Origin: Debaryomyces hansenii CBS767
Taxonomy: Eukaryota > Ascomycota > Pichiomycetes > Serinales > Debaryomycetaceae
DNA length: 64,000 nucleotides
Assembly: GCF_000006445.2 (NCBI RefSeq)
Contig: NC_006044.2
Coordinates: 372,001-436,000 of the forward strand
Direction of reading: 5' to 3'
This document shows positions 1-10,381 of the stretch, piece by piece. The notes under the pieces were generated by a model. That model saw only the letters and a program-made list of their open reading frames with translations, was not told where the DNA came from and ran no database searches. The position numbers were made by a program, and so were the translations under genes. Every line of letters begins with the position of its first letter. Positions within the stretch are counted from its first letter, which is position 1.

Positions 1-1392
1 CATTATGTTAAGTCTAAGGTTCCTTCTAAACAATTTAAGGGATTTTTGATGGTTTCGTTATCTTTGATCACTATTTTAGGTGTCGCCGGATTATTTGCTT
101 TGACAGCCTTAGGTTGGATTGCACCTTGGACTGGCCGTTTCTATTCTTTATGGGATACTAACTATGCCAAGATTCACATTCCTATAATTGCATCCGTTTC
201 TGAACATCAACCTACTGCATGGCCTGCTTTCTTCTTCGACACGAATATGTTGATTTGGTTATTCCCAGCTGGTATCTATTTATGCTTCCAAGAATTAAGA
301 GATGAACATGTATTCGTTATTATTTATGGTGTTTTATGTTCTTACTTCGCAGGTGTTATGGTTAGATTAATGTTAACTTTGACGCCCATCATTTGTGTTT
401 CGGCTGCCATTGCATTGTCTAAATTGTTTGATGTTTACTTAAACGTTGTTGATATTTTCAAGTCTGATTCATTGGAAGATGTTAAAACAGATTCTAAGAA
501 ATCAAAATCAAAAGTTTCATCGTCGTCTTCCGCGTCAAAATCTTCTAAGTTTATTCAGTTATTGTCAAAGGCAGTTGTCTTATTATCGTTCACCTTTTAT
601 CTTGTTTACTTCGTGTATCACTGTACATGGGTCACATCAAATGCGTACTCGTCTCCATCCGTTGTTTTAGCTTCAAGAAACCCAGATGGTTCTCAAAATA
701 TTATTGATGATTATAGAGAAGCCTACTACTGGTTGAGAATGAATACCCCAGAAGATGCTAAGGTTATGGCATGGTGGGATTATGGCTATCAAATCGGTGG
801 GATGGCTGACCGTACTACCTTAGTTGACAACAATACATGGAATAACACACACATTGCGACTGTTGGTAAAGCAATGTGCTCTTCGGAAGATGTTGCATAT
901 GACATCTTGAAGAAGCATGATGTTGACTATGTATTAGTTATCTTTGGTGGTTTACTTGGCTACTCCGGTGACGATATAAATAAATTCTTATGGATGGTCA
1001 GGATTTCCGAAGGTATCTGGCCCGATGAAATCCATGAGCGTGACTACTTTACAGAAAGAGGTGAATACAAGGTTGATGCGGATGCTTCCAAAGCAATGAA
1101 AGACTCTTTGATGTACAAAATGTCATATTACAGATACACCGATTTATTCAATGGTAGAGATGGTATGGATAGAGTTAGAAACCAAGCTATTCCTGCTAGC
1201 CAATCTCCAGAATTAGATGTCGTGGAAGAGGCTTTTACTTCTCAAAACTGGATCGTAAGAATCTATAAAGTCAAAGACTTAGACAACATTGGTAGAGATT
1301 TACATTCTGCTGCAAAATTCGATAAATCTTCTTCTCAACAAACCAAAAGAAAGAGAATTATAAAGAAACCATCATTAGATTTAAGAGAATAA
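1..1392 (+). CDS. STT3: Dolichyl-diphosphooligosaccharide-protein glycosyltransferase subunit STT3 (3' part, 5' end outside window)
   Basis: Catalytic subunit of oligosaccharyltransferase, which moves the lipid-linked glycan onto asparagines of nascent proteins in the ER lumen. The frame is open from base 1, so the gene is cut by the window edge; 463 codons are visible against roughly 720 in S. cerevisiae. The first ~190 visible residues hold hydrophobic membrane spans. After the last span comes the lumenal domain with the signature WWDYG at about residue 259, followed by GYQIGGMADRTT and the NNTWNNTHIA stretch with its own N-glycosylation sequons, as in fungal Stt3. A Ser/Lys-rich insert lies near residues 160-182 in the loop before the final spans. 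The stop is TAA at 1390. Identification is certain from the WWDYG block and the near-continuous match of the C-terminal domain to yeast Stt3. Confidence 0.97.
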   Translation, partial: HYVKSKVPSKQFKGFLMVSLSLITILGVAGLFALTALGWIAPWTGRFYSLWDTNYAKIHIPIIASVSEHQPTAWPAFFFDTNMLIWLFPAGIYLCFQELRDEHVFVIIYGVLCSYFAGVMVRLMLTLTPIICVSAAIALSKLFDVYLNVVDIFKSDSLEDVKTDSKKSKSKVSSSSSASKSSKFIQLLSKAVVLLSFTFYLVYFVYHCTWVTSNAYSSPSVVLASRNPDGSQNIIDDYREAYYWLRMNTPEDAKVMAWWDYGYQIGGMADRTTLVDNNTWNNTHIATVGKAMCSSEDVAYDILKKHDVDYVLVIFGGLLGYSGDDINKFLWMVRISEGIWPDEIHERDYFTERGEYKVDADASKAMKDSLMYKMSYYRYTDLFNGRDGMDRVRNQAIPASQSPELDVVEEAFTSQNWIVRIYKVKDLDNIGRDLHSAAKFDKSSSQQTKRKRIIKKPSLDLRE

Positions 1393-1589
1393 GCAACAGG
1401 TAATTCAAATCATAAGTATATATTTCGCTATATAGGTGTATTGAATAAACAAAGCAAATACTAGAAAGCATATCTCCTCTTTTTATGGTTATCACATGAT
1501 TGCAACTCAAATTTATAAATTAGCGAGGTCCCTACAGCTGGTAATTTTACAACTTCATATCGTTGCTTATTGTGGTAGAACCTACAAAC

Positions 1590-2177
1590 ATGGGTATCTT
1601 GGATTTAGAAGGACATTTGATCTTCTATAGATCGTACCATTTCAATCATACAAATGTTAGTATTCATTTATTTTGTATCCCGATTATTTTATTTTCAACC
1701 ATGGCATTCCTAAGCCCTGTGAATTTATTTGGCAAAGAGTATCCATACTTTAATTTGGGAGCTGCCTTAGCATGGGGTTATGGTTTGTACTATTCTATAC
1801 TTGATTGGCAATTAGGAATACCATCAATGGCATTGCTAGGCTCTTTGGCGTATGTGTTCAAGGCCGTTTATTTGAATTTGAATAACATTTCCGCTATAAC
1901 CCAAAAGCAGTTCATACAATATGCAATTGCTCTTCATATTCTCTCATGGTTAGCTCAGTTTTATGGGCATGGTGTTCATGAAAAGAGGGCACCTGCATTA
2001 TTGGACAATTTATTACAAGCGATTGTATTGGCACCATTTTTTGTGTCATTTGAAATAGCATTCTGGCTTGGTTATAAATTGGATTTAAAAAAGAGAATGG
2101 ATAATGGGGCAGGCAGGAGAATCATGGAAATAAAACAAAAAGAAGCTGCTGCTGTTGCACAAAGGACAAATAGTTAG
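1590..2177 (+). CDS. MPO1: MPO1-like 2-hydroxy fatty acid dioxygenase (DUF962 family)
   Basis: Predicted ER-membrane Fe(II)-dependent dioxygenase of the DUF962/YGL010W family, which performs alpha-oxidation of 2-hydroxy fatty acids in phytosphingosine breakdown. The protein is 195 residues (S. cerevisiae Mpo1 is 174). It opens with GILDLEGHLIFYRSYHFNHTN, where the conserved histidines of the family sit, and has about four hydrophobic segments plus a GHGVHEKRAPALLDN block carrying two more histidines. The frame is open upstream from a TTG at 1563, but the first ATG (1590) gives the family's usual N terminus, so I take it as the start. The C-terminal ~30 residues are charged and extend past the yeast protein. 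Family call is strong; the enzymatic role is transferred from yeast. Confidence 0.9.
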   Translation: MGILDLEGHLIFYRSYHFNHTNVSIHLFCIPIILFSTMAFLSPVNLFGKEYPYFNLGAALAWGYGLYYSILDWQLGIPSMALLGSLAYVFKAVYLNLNNISAITQKQFIQYAIALHILSWLAQFYGHGVHEKRAPALLDNLLQAIVLAPFFVSFEIAFWLGYKLDLKKRMDNGAGRRIMEIKQKEAAAVAQRTNS

Positions 2178-2250
2178 TCTTTGTTATTTCTAGGTGTAAT
2201 AAATTTACTCGACTTCTTTAGTTTTGAGTCCTTGAGATATTCATCGTACT

Positions 2251-3861
2251 TCATCGAAACTTCCTTTTCGTAGAGAGACGTTCCCTGTAACTGATTTCCG
2301 ATGGCTTGAAATATGTTAGTATCCTAATCGAAAGTTTTTGGTAAATTTTATACATACTTAACCATCCAGGCCGGACATTATGATCTCTTCCGAAGATTTC
2401 TAATTTTCTAGAGTGAGTTCCCACGATTCTTTCAACAATATCATATATTTCATCCGGTTTCCTCAGAGTTTCCCTAGTTCCGCTAACAATCACATCGATA
2501 TCCATTAACCTATTAATCCACGGTGGGTCCCCTTTGATGCCCACGAGCAAGTGCTCTTTAGAATGATTTAGCCAATGGCCGGTTCTACCGGTTACAATAG
2601 TACGCTTCAATTGATTCAACTTAATCCAAATCATTTCATCCGCTATAGTGTAACCCCAATTTTGCAATGCTTGACGACCAATTTCGATTGCCCTTCCGGT
2701 AACCCAAAGTAATATTAAGCCTTCATCTTGCAACTCGTGCATAGGTAATGATAAAAGTTCGAAATCTTTACATGTTCCATACGGCAAGGACATATGGATA
2801 TCCCACGCTGGATCCGAAACAATGACTGCAAATTTTCCTAAAATCAGAAACGGAAGATATCTAACGTCACAATTGATCCATTGCGCAGGTATTTGTTTCC
2901 TTTGGTACTCTGTATAACATTCGCCCACGGTATACTCATGGTCTGATGGGCGTTTAGTAATACCCTGCTCGTGATCGTCTTGTTTGGTAGTAATTGGAAA
3001 CAAACTATAGTAATGCAAGTAGCGGCAGGTTTTCATCTTGTGACATGTATCCAAATACGAACAGTCTCCTAAGTATAAATCGGTATGATTATTTAAAATT
3101 GGCAAGTAATGTATCTTTGTTTGAGAACATTTGAGTATTTCAGGTTGAACCACGTTGTGAGCTTGATGTATGATCTTGTGGACATACAGCAATTCAGGTA
3201 AACCCAGTTTTAGTAATTCTCTTTTAAGGCAAACGCTAGATAATATGTGAGAATGATGTGGATCATCGCATATTTCGTAATAAGGCTTACTTCTTGTTTT
3301 CAATTGGACTTTCTCTTGTGCTAAGCTAATCAGAGCTATCGGCTTTGTCAAAAGATTATCTAGCATTGGCAAATCTATATTCACTTCAAGATTCGAACCA
3401 TAGTTAGTAGGTCTTTCCTCCTTAATGGTGGTTTGCAATGGCTGTTCCAAGAAGGAAATTAAAAAATCATATTTGCTTTTATATTGATCCATAGAGAGTT
3501 GATTGCTTTCTTTGTATGTGGATTCCTTTATCTGCAAACTGTTCAATCTTTCTTTAAGAATGGCTAAGCGTTGCCAATTGATCCATTTGAGACATGGTTC
3601 GGTTATTGAAGTTGTAGTCTCATTCCAATTGTATTCTTGTAAATCAATATCAAATTCTAATGCACGACCGCTAATTTCATATAACTTGAGTACTAAGCTT
3701 ATAAATGCTAGGAATGTATAGCTGGACCCTGTCCCATTCTTTTCGTTATATTTATTGAATAAGTTATGTATAACACAAAGTTTCCCTCTTATTGGATCCT
3801 GAATCAAATCTTCCTTCGATTCCAAGATGAAATTCGTTATTGTTTCTAAAGCGCCTCGCAT
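2251..3861 (-). CDS. IME4: mRNA N6-adenosine methyltransferase IME4 (MT-A70 family)
   Basis: Catalytic subunit of the mRNA m6A writer complex that promotes meiotic entry in yeast. The 536-residue product carries, at about residues 275-295, a Cys/His cluster (CSYLDTCHKMKTCRYLHY) like the CCCH fingers of METTL3, then the MT-A70 methyltransferase domain from about residue 335. The SAM-site motif reads DPAW (SDPAWDIHMSLPYGT), with the key D and W of the DPPW signature kept. Further family blocks are WVTGRAIEIG, TGRTGHWLNHSKEHLLVG and GTHSRKLEIFGRDHN. It is Ime4 rather than the inactive paralogue Kar4 because the catalytic block and the HSKEHLLVG/RDHN segments are intact. It lies downstream of SLA1 on the same strand, about 310 bp away. 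Confidence 0.93.
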   Translation of the reverse strand: MRGALETITNFILESKEDLIQDPIRGKLCVIHNLFNKYNEKNGTGSSYTFLAFISLVLKLYEISGRALEFDIDLQEYNWNETTTSITEPCLKWINWQRLAILKERLNSLQIKESTYKESNQLSMDQYKSKYDFLISFLEQPLQTTIKEERPTNYGSNLEVNIDLPMLDNLLTKPIALISLAQEKVQLKTRSKPYYEICDDPHHSHILSSVCLKRELLKLGLPELLYVHKIIHQAHNVVQPEILKCSQTKIHYLPILNNHTDLYLGDCSYLDTCHKMKTCRYLHYYSLFPITTKQDDHEQGITKRPSDHEYTVGECYTEYQRKQIPAQWINCDVRYLPFLILGKFAVIVSDPAWDIHMSLPYGTCKDFELLSLPMHELQDEGLILLWVTGRAIEIGRQALQNWGYTIADEMIWIKLNQLKRTIVTGRTGHWLNHSKEHLLVGIKGDPPWINRLMDIDVIVSGTRETLRKPDEIYDIVERIVGTHSRKLEIFGRDHNVRPGWLSMYKIYQKLSIRILTYFKPSEISYRERLSTKRKFR

Positions 3862-4172
3862 CGTTAAGTAATATCAATTTGCGAACAACAATAATTGAAT
3901 CACTATACAATGAACAGTAGAAAAAAGATAGGACAATAAAAATATTTGGCTGTGAAAAAGTGTGAAAATAGCGAAAATCTGAAACAATCATATTAAAAAA
4001 AGAAATATGGCGTATTATATAAATATACAAAATACTCGTACTAAATACAAACACTAAATGACTTATATAACAAAAAGTATGTAAATAATTTTCTAAAGGA
4101 AATCAAAACTAAAATGTTGGGAAAAAAATACGAATTATGGAACATAATAAAACAAGTCGTAAATTAGCACCA
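3862..4172 (-). promoter_or_regulatory. Intergenic: SLA1 3' end and IME4 promoter
   Basis: This 311-bp AT-rich gap separates the SLA1 stop from the IME4 start, both on the minus strand. It must hold the SLA1 3'UTR and the IME4 promoter. I see no further gene; open frames here are short and lack family resemblance. Confidence 0.5.
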
Positions 4173-7100
4173 TTAAAATCCGAAAGGATTATCAGGTGTG
4201 GCAGCTTGAAGATTAGCTCTTCTTGCGCCCGTAGATTGGCTTTGTAAGGTAGATGGAGCGTTACCAAATCCCGCACCTGTAGGTTGTGATTGTAAAGGCT
4301 GGAATTGATGTTGCTGACCAAATGTTGTCGTGGGAAATTGCGCTTGGGGCTGGTTAAATGTATTTGATCCATTAATGCCCGTATTTTGGAACATATTCGA
4401 CAATTGGTTCATATCAGGTTGCTGCTGGAACTGGTTGAATGATGGTTGTTGTTGTTGTTGCTGTTGTTGTTGCTGGATACCGAAACTAGTTTGTGGCATC
4501 ATCTGTGGTTGACCAAAAGAAGGCTGTTGTTGCATATTAGGTTGGAAGCCACCAGGCATCTGGTTGCCAAACGAAGGTTGTTGCAGCATATTGTTATTAA
4601 TTGACTGGAATCCTCCAGTAGCTTGTCCCCCAAATGATGGTTGTTGCTGCATGACATTAGGCTGAAATCCACCAGTGGTCTGTCCTCCCATTTGTTGGAA
4701 CATATTCAGAGTGTTCTGCATACCAAATGATGTTTGTGGCATCATAACAGGGTTCGATTGACCAAAGCTGGTCTGAGGCATCATGCCTCCGGTAATTTGG
4801 CCACCGGTTCTCTGTGCTGGAACCATAGGACCGGTTCTTTGCAAAGATAATGACTGGCCCCCAAATGACGTAGATGGCATCCCACCAGTAGCTTGACCTG
4901 TCATCATTGGTGCTTGGCTAGTCATCATTGGTGCTTGGCCAGTCATCATTGGTGCTTGACCAAATGAGGTTTGAGGAAGTGTCACATTACCAGTTTGCAA
5001 TGGTTGGAATGCAGGTTGACCAAAAGTTGTTTGCGGAATGTTGTTGCCAGTTTTTTGTTGCTGACCAGTTGCTTGCCCCGTAAAAGTGGTAGCACCAGTT
5101 TGTAATGGAACAATTCCAAAAGTAAGTTGAGGTTGCAAAATTCCCGTTGCTTGGATTGGGATAAATCCAGTTGGTTGAGCAGTTATTGGCATAAATCCAG
5201 TCGGTTGAACAGGCATAAGACCACCCGTCTGTTGAACAGGGATCAAACCACCAGTACGTTGAACAGGAACTAAACCACCAGTACGTTGAACAGGGACTAA
5301 ACCACCAGTACGTTGATCCGGTACTGCTCCGCTAGTTGGTTGCGAGGATACTCCATTTCCAGTTTTAACCGGAGTTAAAGTTGGCGCAGTTGGTTGTTGT
5401 TCTTGTTGAGGAGCAGGCGGCGGTACATTCTTATTATTCAGTTCTAATGGTTTGATATTAACCAAATCTTGCAATGCACCTGTATACTGTGGCTGTTGAG
5501 GAGCAGGGGCAGGAGTGGGAGCAGGGGCAGGGGGCTTTGATACGTCTTCACTGGATCTAGCTGCTGGTTTAACTGCCCATGCATCATCTTCAAATTTGTT
5601 GGATTGTGCTTGTTGTGCAGCGATCTGTTCTTCAGATCTCAGAGGAGATGGTAATGCTTTAGGATCCACTTTGAAAACTTCCGCTGCTGAATTGTTATTT
5701 TTCAACGCACCAGTCGGTTCTGTAAATAAGCCACCCGCCGGAACATTTGGTTCGTCGGCGGTTGTCTTCTTTCTATCAAATTTATTGTCTAAGAATTTCA
5801 TTACTCTCAAAATATCACCTTCCCTTAAACCTAATGTACGTAATAGTGAAGGGTTAATGTCCGCTAAAATATTCTCATCCATTTGTTCTCTATTGAAGTT
5901 AAGAGTATAACGTTGACAATTGCCAAGATCCACACCACAAGAAAGGAAAAACTCAAACCAATCATATTCCGGTTCGCTAGTCGAAATAGCAGTTGTCGTT
6001 TTTGGCCTTGTGGGTTGAGGTGGAGCTATATCATTAATAGCGGAAGTAGCTGATTGAGTAACACCAGTTTGATGAGGCTTGGCTCTTTTCACATTTTGCT
6101 TTGTAACTTCCTGTTTATATGATTCTAAGGATGTTCCTGTTATCTTTTCCACGTATTCTAAATCCTCGAGACATAACTTTGCAGCGGCAACTGCAATCTT
6201 TACACCATTAGTTTTATGCAAGTGAATCTTGCCTTCAACAAAGCCCAAGAATTCAGCCTCAACCTTGAATGAGCCCGAACTATCAATCCACGTTCTAACC
6301 CTATGGTAATTCGGCATTGATTTATCATTTGAATCACCGTGGCTGGATTTGTCTCTTTGCATACGATCATTTTCTCTGATTTTGTTACGCTCTTCTCTGG
6401 TACGATGATGATTCTTACTTTTTCTGTGACCGAGATCATCATTCTGCACAACCCTACCCCTAGAGGATCTAGCGCTTCTCGTAGATTTTTGTCTTTGAGG
6501 ACCTTCTGTCAATTTCTCCAAGTTTGAGGTTCCAACAATTTCAATATAGGATGATGGAATAACACCTTGCCTTTTAGTTTCAACATTTTGACACATCCAC
6601 CAATCTTTAGATTTTGACTCATTAACAATATAAACTTCGTCACCTTCCTTACTCATCAATTCATCAGAACCTTGTGCTTCGAAATCATACATAAGTCTTC
6701 CAATCTTCCTGTTCGACCCTCCTGTCGAAGCCTGAGAAGCTCTAGCAACCTCCTGTAATCCTTTAGCATTTTCAGCACCCTTTAAATCTCCTAAAATAGA
6801 CATAATTGCTTCGGCTACATCTTTGGTGCCTGTATGCAATTCAATTGAAGCACTAGGGTTCTTAAATTCTAAAAATAAATGCTTTTTCTCATGGCTGAAA
6901 TCAGTCAAATCCCTAATTTTCCATTGCTGATCAAGAGACGATGCAGACTTTAATTTAAGTTTCTTAGGATTTGTTGTGTTTGGCTTTAAAACTACATTTC
7001 CTTGACCGATTGAAAATATGACAGCTCTCTTCTTACGCCCATCAACTTCATCTATATACCAAGTAAAATAATCACCATCAAATTTATGTTCCTTTGTATC

Positions 7101-7923
7101 CTTAATATCTTCTTCATCTTCTTGGCCGTACTGCGTAGGAAGATACTTATTTTCTCTAACTGGAGTTTCATTTGAAGGTCTAGAAGGCATTGGAGGAGGT
7201 GGGACATCATCGTCATCAATATCATTATCAAGAACCTCTTGTTCTTGAGGCTCATTAATTTCATATTCCTCGGGTTCATTGTGAGCTTGAGATGGATGCA
7301 CTGGGGGTGGTTGGAATTGTGGTTGTGATTGCGGAGACGCAGACATACCCCTGTCACGGTGGGTTGGAGGTGGTGCAAAATTAGCAAAAGACATAACAGG
7401 AGCACTTTGACCTTGACTAGGAGTCTGAGGTTGTGCTGGAATTTGTTGTTGTTGCTGTTCACCAACTTCGAGATAATTTGCCGGAACGTACCCAAATTGT
7501 TGATTAGTCTGAGCATCTCCCACCAAAAACCAATCCGGATCGTTCATATCAAATATATTAAACCGATCACCTTCCTTAAATGAAATTTCTTCCTCTGTTT
7601 GCTTGTCATAGTCATATAATGATGTAGCTTTATCAACAATTGGCGCCTAAATTCTATGTTAGTATCGAGTTTATAGCAGATCACATTCAATTCAAAATCA
7701 AATTACATACCTCTTCAATATAATTCGATGGAACCAACCCAACTGGCTCGTCAACTTCTTCGTCGCCAGCTGGAATTACCCTTTTCTTAACTTTCCACCA
7801 GTCGTCTACTTCTGACCTTTCTAACAAGTATAACAAGTCATCAGCACTAATGTTAAGTTCTTCATCAGACTGGGCCACATAATCGTACAATGCCCTGTAG
7901 ACACCTATATATAATGACAGCAT
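4173..7923 (-). CDS. SLA1: Actin-cytoskeleton/endocytosis adaptor SLA1, two exons
   Basis: Endocytic coat protein that binds NPF-type cargo signals, Las17/WASP and Pan1/End3. Coding exons are 7711..7923 and 4173..7646 (minus), separated by a 64-bp intron (7647..7710) with GTATGT donor, TACTAAC branch point and TTTAG acceptor. The join is in phase and restores the end of SH3-1 and the start of SH3-2, for a 1228-residue protein (S. cerevisiae 1244). Domain order: SH3-1 (~5-70), SH3-2 (~75-132), SH3-3 (~385-445), SHD1 cargo-binding domain (~510-570), SAM-like SHD2 ([17 protein letters not shown], ~635-700), then a long Q/T/G/P-rich tail with TGG-P-Q repeats, the target type for Ark1/Prk1 kinases, ending in DNPFGF, an NPF motif. 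Codon 2 is CTG. Nothing recognisable lies upstream of the chosen ATG. Confidence 0.95.
4438..5320 (-). repeat. SLA1: Coding tandem repeats and polyglutamine in the SLA1 tail
   Basis: The SLA1 tail contains in-frame tandem repeats. A 27-bp unit encoding [13 protein letters not shown] peptides recurs at about 5215-5320, then degrades into further TG-x-x-P-x-Q units. A 24-bp unit encoding APMMTGQ/S recurs at about 4905-4965. A run of CAA/CAG codons encodes about ten glutamines near 4440-4475. All preserve frame. Confidence 0.85.
7647..7710 (-). other. SLA1: SLA1 intron
   Basis: A 64-bp spliceosomal intron. Read on the minus strand it has donor GTATGT, branch TACTAAC about 14 nt before the acceptor, and acceptor TTTAG. 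Removing it joins two SH3 domains in phase 0; leaving it in gives a stop soon after SNYIEE. Confidence 0.93.
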
Positions 7924-8395
7924 ATGGCCTATAATGTTTAATAATTAAACCGGTTCGTTGGTCTCTCCCTGATCACCAAATCAAAAGTCGATTCGATTTT
8001 CAAGCGTTATCGAGACCATTCCCTTTATGGTATACACACGATATAATTTAGGGGAAACTACTATAGATGTTATTACTAACAAATAATGATGGTAAAAGCA
8101 TGGTATAAGTCTTGATATTGATGCTGTAAAGAGGATGATGTGGTATTGTAAAGCTACTTTTGGATATCCAAACAGATTATTCGTAGAACGCGTCTGTTAA
8201 CTTGTGCGTATATAAGGAAACGATATAAATACTACTGTACTTTGGACTTGTTCGCCTTAGCTACTTATGTTGACAGTATCAAGTCAAGGATAATATCGAG
8301 AGCTAGAGTTATACTTTTGACATACAGTTATGTCCATTGCGAGGTAATATTTTAATTTTAACATAAAAATCTATTTCGCAGCATGTATTCTTAGT
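7924..8395 (-). promoter_or_regulatory. SLA1 upstream region with an MCB-type ACGCGT
   Basis: This 472-bp gap lies between the SLA1 start and the 3' end of the next gene, which is on the same strand. It contains the hexamer ACGCGT at 8188-8193, the MluI cell-cycle box of G1/S genes in yeast. A single copy is weak evidence. No coding region is evident. Confidence 0.35.
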
Positions 8396-9487
8396 CTAAT
8401 TAACTTTGTTAATACCATTGCCATTCTCTAATAAGACATTTTCTATATTCTTCATGGCCATAATCGCTGTATGGTCAAAATTTTCGACGGTTGAAGCAGC
8501 GATGTGCGGGGTCAATACTACGTCTTGTCTCCCGAACAATTCCTCATGAACTCTTGGTTCGTCTTCAAAGACGTCTAAGCCAGCAAATACCACTTTGCCA
8601 GATTTTAAGCCATCCACAAGTGCCTGCTCATCAATGACCGTACCTCTACCTATATTGATAATTCTGATTGGCTTAGCGAATGCGTCAATCGATTCTTTAT
8701 TAATCATGTGTTTAGTTTCTGGTGTTCCTGGACATGCAACGACGATCAAGTCGGCAATATCTCTTGTGTCTGTTAAAGTTTTGTGGTATGTAACTGGATA
8801 TGGTACTTGTGCTTCTTCTTCCTGCGACAATTTCGATCTTTTGGTGTAATGAATGTTCATACCGATCTCAGCCAAGCGCTTTCCAATTGTTTGCCCAATT
8901 TTACCAAACCCTACAATTATCACATTATGGTTTCGTGGAGATAAATTAGACCTATTAATGGCGTAATGTCCAAACGCATAATTTTTCTTCTCCCCTAAGG
9001 TGGTTGTTCCACTATCGGACTTGAAACTTGCCGTTTCTAACTGTCTTCTGATCTGCACTGTATTGTTGGTGTCTTTTGAAAAATTATCCTGAAAGATCTT
9101 GAAGTTTCTGAAACTCAACAAAGCATTGTATAACACCAATTCCGCTACCGGTTCGCTAGCACCGTCCGAGGGAACATTAGTCAAAATAATATTTTTTTCA
9201 GCCATTTCTTTACCATCATACCCATCATGCCCAACCGAACAGATGGAAATCACTTTAAGGCTTGAGGGAGAATTCTGGAGCACCTCATTGCGGAATCCCC
9301 CGAGTAGAAAGAACCCTAACCATGCCCCATAGATAGCTTGTACATTTTGAAATTTGGTCTTGAAATCTTCGATCAATTGCTCGAGTGTAGTTAATTCATA
9401 TTCAATGCAATCGAATTTTTTGGTGAACTCATCGTATTGCGGCAATGATTTATTCAAATCACCGATGAAAAGTACTTGTGGTTTCAT
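8396..9487 (-). CDS. D-isomer-specific 2-hydroxyacid dehydrogenase (YGL185C/GOR1-like)
   Basis: NAD(P)H-dependent oxidoreductase of the D-2-hydroxyacid dehydrogenase family, likely acting on glyoxylate or hydroxypyruvate-like 2-oxoacids; the substrate cannot be read from sequence. The 363-residue product has the Rossmann nucleotide-binding motif GFGKIGQTIG at about residues 191-200. The catalytic triad is present: Arg in NIGRGTVID, Glu in GLDVFEDEP and His in LTPHIAAST. The middle segment (YAFGHYAINRSNLSPRNHN, then MNIHYTKRS) resembles S. cerevisiae YGL185C more than GOR1. There is no mitochondrial leader; the N terminus starts directly with the flavodoxin-like catalytic half. Confidence 0.85.
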   Translation of the reverse strand: MKPQVLFIGDLNKSLPQYDEFTKKFDCIEYELTTLEQLIEDFKTKFQNVQAIYGAWLGFFLLGGFRNEVLQNSPSSLKVISICSVGHDGYDGKEMAEKNIILTNVPSDGASEPVAELVLYNALLSFRNFKIFQDNFSKDTNNTVQIRRQLETASFKSDSGTTTLGEKKNYAFGHYAINRSNLSPRNHNVIIVGFGKIGQTIGKRLAEIGMNIHYTKRSKLSQEEEAQVPYPVTYHKTLTDTRDIADLIVVACPGTPETKHMINKESIDAFAKPIRIINIGRGTVIDEQALVDGLKSGKVVFAGLDVFEDEPRVHEELFGRQDVVLTPHIAASTVENFDHTAIMAMKNIENVLLENGNGINKVN

Positions 9488-9912
9488 TTGGGTGCTGAAG
9501 AATAATAAAAAAAATTCAGGGTGGAAAGAATCACTATTTTATAGTATGAGGCACCAAAATTCCGTATCCGATTTAGGAAGTTCACACCTATATTACGGAA
9601 CACTTTATAACCATTATATGGCACGAATGTGCATTATACTGCCTACATTAAATATAACAGAATGAATATACTATATTTTATGAATATAAAATAAGAGCTG
9701 ATGAACAAAAGAGTAAAGGTAACGTATAATCAATAAATTTAGTCGATGATTCCAGAAAATGAATGAAAAAAAAAGCAAATGTAAAGTGTAACAAATGATT
9801 TAAGTCCTAACTAAACGTAAACAAATAGACACCGAGGCATCGTTTGCATCCACGGCCAGTCACTTTCTAGAAGAGCTGAGATGGGTAAGGGTCAAATAAC
9901 ACCGGAGAATGT
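9488..9912. other. Intergenic, no gene seen
   Basis: A 425-bp AT-rich gap upstream of the dehydrogenase gene and downstream of COX4. It should contain the dehydrogenase promoter and the COX4 3'UTR. No RNA gene or conserved frame was recognised. Confidence 0.4.
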
Positions 9913-10380
9913 CTAATGGTGTTGGTGACCTGGTTCACCCAAGTATTTAGCAGAATACACGTTACCACATTGCCAGCATCTACCTGGCTTACCTTCTTCA
10001 ACCTTCATCCAGTAAGGCTTGTGGTCGTCACCACCTTTACCCATACATCCAACATAACGGTAACCCATGTAAGTTGGGACTAAGTATGGGTCCTTCATAG
10101 ATCCGGAACCTTCGAAGATTGGGTTTTCCATGTCGAAAACATCGATACCTTCCATCTTACCTAAAAGTTCGAATCTTTCTAAACCAGTAGCTTGTTCCAA
10201 ATCGGATGGGATGGTACCCTCTTTGGCACCAGGACCAATCAAAGATCCATCTGGACCAGTGACTTCAGACAACTTGGTAGCAGTCTTAGCGGCAACATTG
10301 TTTTGTGGGGAAGACATCAAGATTCTTGAGGTGCTCAAGAATCTAGTTTGCTTAGCAAAACGTATAGTACGAGAAAGCAT
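9913..10380 (-). CDS. COX4: Cytochrome c oxidase subunit IV (COX4/CoxVb)
   Basis: Nuclear-encoded, zinc-binding subunit of mitochondrial complex IV. The product is 155 residues, the same length as S. cerevisiae Cox4. It begins with a basic, Ser/Arg-rich mitochondrial presequence (LSRTIRFAKQTRFLSTSRIL). The zinc site is complete: a Cys in YVGCMGKGG, a His in GGDDHKPYW, and the CWQCG pair, followed by the conserved end YLGEPGHQHH. The ATG lies one base after a likely 3' splice site, so the transcript probably carries a 5'UTR intron (separate entry). Codon choice is strongly biased to the preferred yeast set, which suggests high expression. Confidence 0.97.
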   Translation of the reverse strand: MLSRTIRFAKQTRFLSTSRILMSSPQNNVAAKTATKLSEVTGPDGSLIGPGAKEGTIPSDLEQATGLERFELLGKMEGIDVFDMENPIFEGSGSMKDPYLVPTYMGYRYVGCMGKGGDDHKPYWMKVEEGKPGRCWQCGNVYSAKYLGEPGHQHH

Positions 10381-10381
10381 G

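Noticed and set aside
1563..1589. Upstream extension of MPO1 to a TTG codon
   Set aside because: TTG starts are not normal in yeast nuclear genes; the ATG at 1590 gives the family N terminus. The same reasoning was used for DCR2, STE11, VPS11, TRM8 and the RNase III gene.
8120..8140. C-box-like ATGATGT in the SLA1 upstream region as a snoRNA
   Set aside because: No D box at a plausible distance and no flanking terminal stem.
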